Source: Leptolyngbya sp. FACHB-60
Lineage (GTDB): Bacteria > Cyanobacteriota > Cyanobacteriia > Phormidesmidales > Phormidesmidaceae
Assembly: GCF_014695775.1 (NCBI RefSeq)
Contig: NZ_JACJOX010000058.1
Span: 175,244-239,243 of the forward strand
Direction of reading: 5' to 3'
DNA: 64,000 nt
Below the pieces are notes generated by a model. The model had not been told where the DNA came from and searched no databases. It was given only the letters and a program-made list of their open reading frames with translations. Position 1 is the stretch's first letter, and each line of letters opens with the position of its first letter. Made by a program: the position numbers and the translations under genes. Below are positions 62,295 through 64,000 of the stretch, one piece after another.

Positions 62295-64000
62295 ATGACC
62301 ATAAGTCCCCCTGAACCGGGACAAAAAGTCAGGGTAGTGGTTGACAAAGATCCGGTACCCGTCTCATTTGAGCGATGGGGCAAGCCCGGCCACTTCGACC
62401 GCACGTTGTCCAAGGGGCCCAAAACCACCACCTGGATTTGGAACCTGCACGCCGACGCCCATGACTTTGACACTCACACCAGTGACCTGGAAGATATTTC
62501 ACGCAAAATCTTCAGCGCTCACTTTGGCCACTTAGCCGTCATCTTTATCTGGCTCAGCGGCATGTACTTCCACGGTGCCAAGTTCTCAAACTATGAAGCT
62601 TGGCTGACTAATCCCACCGGTATTAAGCCCAGTGCCCAGGTGGTTTGGCCCATCTTTGGCCAAGAAATTTTGAATGGCGACGTGGGCGGTGGTTTCCACG
62701 GTATTCAGATCACCTCTGGGTTGTTCCAGTGGTGGCGAGCCAACGGCATTACTAACAGCTTCCAGCTCTACTGCACCGCCATTGGTGCGCTGGTAATGGC
62801 GGCTCTGATGCTGTTCGCCGGCTGGTTCCACTACCACAAGCGCGCGCCCAAGCTGGAGTGGTTCCAGAACGTCGAATCGATGATGAACCACCACCTAGCG
62901 GGGCTACTGGGCCTTGGCTGTTTGGGCTATGCCGGTCAGCAGATCCACGTGTCGTTGCCCATCAACGCCTGCATGGATGCGATCGATGCGGGGCGGCCGC
63001 TAACCATTGGTGGTCGGGTAATCGACTCAATTGGGGCGATACCGTTGCCCCATGAGTGGATTCTCAACAAGGCCCTAATGGCCGACCTGTACCCCAGCTT
63101 TGTCGAGGGTATCCGGCCCTTCTTCACCCTCAACTGGGGTGTGTACTCTGACTTCCTCACCTTTAAGGGGGGTCTGAACCCCGTGACTGGTGGCCTTTGG
63201 CTGTCAGATACGGCTCACCACCACCTGGCGCTAGCCGTGCTCTTCATTATTGCGGGCCACATGTACCGCACCAACTGGGGCATCGGCCACAGCATGAAGG
63301 AGATTTTGGACAATCACCAGGGTGACCCGCTGCTGTTCGGCGGCCGGGGCCACCAGGGTCTGTTTGAAGATCTGACCACCTCCTGGCACGCCCAGTTGGC
63401 GGTCAACCTGGCCATGCTGGGGTCGATCACGATCATCGTGGCGCACCACATGTACGCCATGCCTCCCTATCCGTACTTGGCGACGGATTACCCCACTCAG
63501 CTGTCGATATTTACCCACCACATGTGGATTGGCGGCTTCTTGATTGTGGGGGCCGGTGCCCACGCCTCCATCTTTATGGTGCGTGACTACGACCCGGCGG
63601 TGAACCGGGACAACGCCTTGGATCGCATGCTGCGATCGCGCGATGCCATCATCTCCCACCTCAACTGGGTGTGTATTTTCCTGGGCTTTCACAGCTTTGG
63701 TCTATACGTCCACAACGACACCATGCGGGCTCTGGGCCGTCCCCAAGACATGTTCTCGGATACGGCCATCAATCTACAGCCGGTCTTTGCCCAATGGGTG
63801 CAAGGGTTCCACTCGGCAGCGGCAGGGGCCACAGCGCCCAATGCTCTGGCCAGTGTTAGCCCCGTGTTCGGTGGTGCTGGGGTAGCAGTAGCTGGCAAGG
63901 TGGCGATGATGCCCATGGCCCTCGGCACTGCCGACTTCATGGTGCACCACATCCACGCCTTCACCATCCACGTGACGGCGCTGATTCTGCTCAAGGGCGT
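62295..64000 (+). CDS. psaA: Photosystem I core protein PsaA (5' part; runs off the window)
   Basis: Photosystem I reaction-centre subunit in the thylakoid membrane that, with PsaB, binds P700 and most antenna chlorophylls. 568 residues are present of about 750. The start MTISPPEPGQ, the KTTTWIWNLHADAHDFD and SAHFGHLAVIF segments, many HH pairs as chlorophyll ligands, and LNWVCIFLGFHSFGLYVHND are diagnostic. Two loops are longer than in Synechocystis-type PsaA: MDAIDAGRPLTIGG and HQGDPLLFGGRGH, like those of marine Synechococcus. The ribosome site is GAGGAG. psaB should follow outside the window. Confidence 0.97.
   Translation, partial: MTISPPEPGQKVRVVVDKDPVPVSFERWGKPGHFDRTLSKGPKTTTWIWNLHADAHDFDTHTSDLEDISRKIFSAHFGHLAVIFIWLSGMYFHGAKFSNYEAWLTNPTGIKPSAQVVWPIFGQEILNGDVGGGFHGIQITSGLFQWWRANGITNSFQLYCTAIGALVMAALMLFAGWFHYHKRAPKLEWFQNVESMMNHHLAGLLGLGCLGYAGQQIHVSLPINACMDAIDAGRPLTIGGRVIDSIGAIPLPHEWILNKALMADLYPSFVEGIRPFFTLNWGVYSDFLTFKGGLNPVTGGLWLSDTAHHHLALAVLFIIAGHMYRTNWGIGHSMKEILDNHQGDPLLFGGRGHQGLFEDLTTSWHAQLAVNLAMLGSITIIVAHHMYAMPPYPYLATDYPTQLSIFTHHMWIGGFLIVGAGAHASIFMVRDYDPAVNRDNALDRMLRSRDAIISHLNWVCIFLGFHSFGLYVHNDTMRALGRPQDMFSDTAINLQPVFAQWVQGFHSAAAGATAPNALASVSPVFGGAGVAVAGKVAMMPMALGTADFMVHHIHAFTIHVTALILLKG

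Overview
The window is chromosomal DNA of a cyanobacterium. The evidence is psaA (photosystem I core), psbY, SLH/OprB 'iron uptake' porins, an FtsH2-type FtsH, a DUF2555 protein, a D27-like protein, a 'low-complexity tail' membrane protein, and many copies of the HIP1 octamer GCGATCGC. Moderately high GC and PsaA loop insertions of the marine-Synechococcus type suggest a Leptolyngbya/Nodosilinea-like lineage. That placement is an inference. I found no tRNA, rRNA, CRISPR array, prophage or intact insertion sequence.

Layout. 0-3.5 kb: two tandem porin genes (minus) with near-identical 5' halves and an identical 11-base element at the ribosome binding site. 3.6-11.1 kb: small metabolic and RNA-modification genes (PCD, nadC, YbjQ, DUF2237, YkvA, dus), a beta-propeller protein, an SDH-type protease and a GT-B glycosyltransferase. 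11.2-16 kb: ftsH, a frameshifted MFS transporter, gltX. 16.4-27.5 kb: a long minus-strand run of envelope genes (AmiC-like amidase, LCP protein, LysM/M23 protein) and metabolic genes (coaBC, trhO, HDAC-like, esterase, methyltransferase). 27.8-36.9 kb: HtrA protease, larB, a probable small-RNA gene, a PRK-like kinase that is not the redox-regulated Calvin enzyme, a U32/RlhA protein, an unknown gene overlapping a GT39 gene. 37-44 kb: the transcription/translation operon rimP-nusA-ylxR-infB plus the low-complexity-tail membrane protein. 44.4-49.5 kb: a sugar epimerase without a standard start codon, pnp, tpiA, then a decayed stretch holding a ROK kinase fragment. 49.5-61.4 kb: pentapeptide protein, ruvB, a GldA-F-G-type ABC operon, D27-like gene, MsbA-like exporter, rdgB and psbY. 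61.4-64 kb: a long gene-free leader region and psaA, which runs off the end.

The window is mostly housekeeping. The most interesting signals are RNA-level: (i) both porin mRNAs carry a perfect complement to the conserved core of the cyanobacterial sRNA Yfr1; (ii) an orphan promoter-to-terminator unit at about 30.1 kb contains a Yfr1-like core with one extra A; (iii) a 23-codon ORF behind a perfect 10-base Shine-Dalgarno near 4.2 kb lies upstream of a long hairpin; (iv) a terminator sits in the rimP operon leader. Several reading frames look damaged (MFS, the membrane protein after infB, the epimerase start, the ROK remnant), so either real decay or sequence error should be considered. I could run no searches or computations; family calls come from motifs and memory of the families.
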